Assembly: GCA_023078555.1 (NCBI GenBank)
Contig: CM041198.1
Location: 4,478,354-4,542,353 of the forward strand
From: Ulva prolifera
Lineage: Eukaryota > Chlorophyta > Ulvophyceae > Ulvales > Ulvaceae
Direction: 5' to 3'
Length of the DNA stretch: 64,000 bases
Below, in pieces: positions 62,362-64,000 of this stretch. Under the pieces are notes generated by a model, which did no database searches, was not told where the DNA came from, and saw only the letters and a program-made list of their open reading frames with translations. A program made the position numbers and the translations under genes. Each line of letters opens with the position of its first letter. Within the stretch, counting starts at the first letter, position 1.

Positions 62362-64000
62362 CAGGCTGGCAGTCCATGTTGAATGCTCAACATGCAATCT
62401 CAACCTAGCAATCTCGCCCTAGCAATCTCGCCCAACACCTTTAAATCTCGCCCGACAGGCTGGCAGTCCATGTTGAATGCTCAACATGCAATCTCGACCT
62501 AGCAATCTCGCCCTAGCAATCTCGCCCTACACCTTTAAATCTCGCCCGACAGGCTGGCAGTCCATGTTGAATGCTTAACAGGTTATCTTGACCTAGCAAT
62601 CTCGCCCTAGCAATCTCGCCCTACACATTTAAATCACTTCCCGACAGGCTGGGACTCCATGTTGAATGCTTAACATGCAATCTCGACCTAGCGATCTCGC
62701 CCTAGCAATCTCGCCCTAGCAATCTCGCCCTACACCTTTAAATCTCGACCGACAGGCTGGCACTCCATGTTGAATGCTTAACATGCAATATCGACCTAGC
62801 AATCTCGCCCTAGCAATCTCGCCCTAGCAATCTCGACCTAGCAACCTCGCCCTAGCAATCTCGCCCTAGCAATCTCGTCCTAGCAATCTCGCCCTACACC
62901 TTCAAATCTCTCCCGTTAGGCTGGCACTCCATGTTGAATGCTTAACATGCAATCTCGCCCTAGCAATCTCGCCCAAGCAATCTCGCCCTAGCAATCTCGC
63001 CCTACACCTTTAAATCTCTCCCGGCAGGCTGGCACTCCATGTTGAATGCTTAACATGCAATCTCGACCTAGCAATCTCGCCCTAGCAATCTCGCCCTAGC
63101 AACCTCGCCCTACACCTTTCAACCTCTCCCGACAGGCTGGCACTCCATGTTGAATGCTTAACATGCAATCTCGACCTAGCAATCTCGCACTAGCAATCTC
63201 GCCCTAGCAATCTCGCCCTACACCTTCAATCTCTCCCGTCAGGCTGGCACTCCATGTTGAATGCTTAACATGCAATCTCGCCCTAGCAATCTCGCCCTAG
63301 CAATCTCGCCCTAGCAATCTCGCCCTAGCAATCTCGCCCTAGCAATCTCGCACTAGCAATCTCGCCCTAGCAATCTCGCCCTACACCTTCAATCTCTCCC
63401 GTCAGGCTGGCACTCCATGTTGAATGCTTAACATGCAATCTCGCCCTAGCAATCTCGCCCTAGCAATCTCGCCCTAGCAATCTCGCCCTAGCAATCTCGC
63501 CCTAGCAATCTCGCCCTACACCTTTAAATCTCTCCCGTCAGGCTGGCACTCCATGTTGAATGCCTAACATGCAATCTCGACCTAGCAATCTCGACCTAGC
63601 CATCTCGCCCTAGCAATCTCGCCCTAGCAATCTCGCCCTACACCTTTAAATCTCTCCCGTCAGGCTGGCACTCCATGTTGAATGCTTAACATGCAATCTC
63701 GCCCTAGCAATCTCGCCCTAGCAATCTCGCCCTAGCAATCTCGCCCTAGCAATCTCGCCCTAGCAACCTCGCCCTACACCTTTAAACCTCTCCCGGCAGG
63801 CTAGCACTCCATGTTGAATGCTTAACATGCAATCTCGACCTAGCAATCTCGCCCTAGCAATCTCGCCCTAGCAATCTCGCCCTAGCAATCTCGCCCTAGC
63901 AATCTCGCCCAACACCTTTAAATCTCGCCCGACAGGCTGGCAGTCCATGTTGAATGCTCAACATGCAATCTCGACCTAGCAATCTCGCCCTAGCAATCTC
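62362..64000 (+). repeat. 2351-bp tandem duplication, unit 2 (runs off the window)
   Basis: At least 1639 bp of the second unit are present and no mismatch to unit 1 was seen. The join is inside a core: the left part is CCTCTAAATCACTTCCCG type and the right part is GGCAGTCC with GCTCAACATG. The two parents share CCCGACAGGCTGGCA at the join. Confidence 0.87.

Larger units (their letters stand above)
1..64000 (+). repeat. Composite satellite array (14-bp units plus ~53-bp core)
   Basis: The window is head-to-tail copies of one design: 2 to 9 units of CAATCTCGCCCTAG, the last without its G, then a core beginning CACCTTTAAATCTCTCCCG, passing through ACAGGCTGGCACTC and ending CATGTTGAATGCTTAACATG. 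Monomer length is 14n - 1 + 53: 94 bp for n=3, 108 for n=4, 122 for n=5, 164 for n=8, 178 for n=9 (e.g. the array at 12366-12490). The 14-mer has 6 C and 2 G, so the plus strand is strongly C-rich throughout. All copies seen have the same polarity. Core variants are CTCTCCCG (53 bp), CTCGCCCG or CTTGCCCG (53 bp), CACTTCCCG (54 bp) and TTCAATCTCTCCCG (52 bp). No protein or RNA gene, mobile element or unique spacer interrupts it. The role is unknown; heterochromatic structural DNA in a eukaryote is an inference from the architecture. Confidence 0.97.

Noticed and set aside
1..64000. CRISPR array
   Set aside because: Repeats are 14 bp or ~53 bp and the intervals between cores are themselves tandem copies of one 14-mer, not unique spacers. 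No cas-like gene is present.
1..64000. True telomere repeats
   Set aside because: No run of CCCTAA or TTAGGG was seen; CCCTAG occurs only within the 14-mer.
1..64000. G-quadruplex array on the minus strand
   Set aside because: GGG tracts recur every 14 bp, leaving loops of 11 bases, which is long for a stable quadruplex. Possible but not supportable from sequence.
1..64000. TATA-like TTTAAAT in each core as promoters
   Set aside because: It is part of the satellite consensus in hundreds of copies, varies freely between subtypes (TTAAAAT, TTCAAAT) and has no associated gene.
1..64000. Transposon or retroelement insertion, tRNA, rRNA or other RNA gene
   Set aside because: No stretch longer than a core departs from the satellite pattern, and I saw no terminal inverted repeats, poly-A tracts or RNA gene motifs.

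Overview
The whole 64 kb is one tandem satellite array with no gene that I can support. It has two building blocks. One is a 14-bp minisatellite unit (canonical CAATCTCGCCCTAG). The other is a core of about 53 bp that starts CACCTTTAAATCTCTCCCG, continues ACAGGCTGGCACTC and ends in the hairpin-forming 20-mer CATGTTGAATGCTTAACATG. A monomer is 2 to 9 copies of the 14-mer plus one core. The last 14-mer lacks its final G, so common monomer lengths are 94, 108, 122 and 164 bp. At an average spacing near 110 bp I estimate roughly 570 cores (estimate, not counted). Every copy I read is in the same orientation. I saw no inversion, transposon, RNA gene or unique sequence.

This points to a eukaryotic heterochromatic array (pericentromeric, subtelomeric or similar) from a long-read assembly. 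The species cannot be told from the sequence. The CTAG in each 14-mer puts TAG on both strands, and because 14 is not a multiple of 3 the stops rotate through all frames. The few open frames of 60-71 codons are by-products of identical repeat copies.

Layout: (1) 1-4207, a subfamily domain using only CTCTCCCG-type cores, with a ~500-bp block present three times. (2) An N at 4208, then 4209-~7150, rich in 1-bp indels and looking like unpolished sequence or a join. (3) ~5168-10562, first of three copies of a ~5.4 kb segment; the others are ~21970-27613 and ~39069-44965, giving a super-period near 17 kb. (4) 9522-14090, repeated at 17343-21911 (exactly 7821 bp away, no difference seen by eye). 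(5) 13950-18547, a tandem duplication of 2299 bp with one mismatch seen. (6) 26690-28755, a block repeated at 1123 bp. (7) 32186-35690, repeated at 50080-53679 with a single 95-bp whole-monomer difference. (8) 37.9-39.1 kb, a mosaic of hybrid monomers. (9) 48515-50051, a 230-bp dimer duplication itself copied 1001 bp on. (10) 53678-~56.0 kb, local amplification of a 164+108+108 = 380-bp three-monomer unit. (11) 56.7-64.0 kb, two large direct repeats (periods 2734 and 2351 bp), the last running off the window with a visible crossover inside a core near 62362-62380.

The main interest is the nested architecture: a minisatellite inside a satellite inside higher-order repeats at 0.23, 0.38, 2.3, 7.8 and ~17 kb. 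Many sequence-level recombination junctions can be read, and a conserved dyad sits in nearly every core. Extents were found by eye from shared private variants and should be treated as accurate to within about one monomer unless an exact offset is stated.
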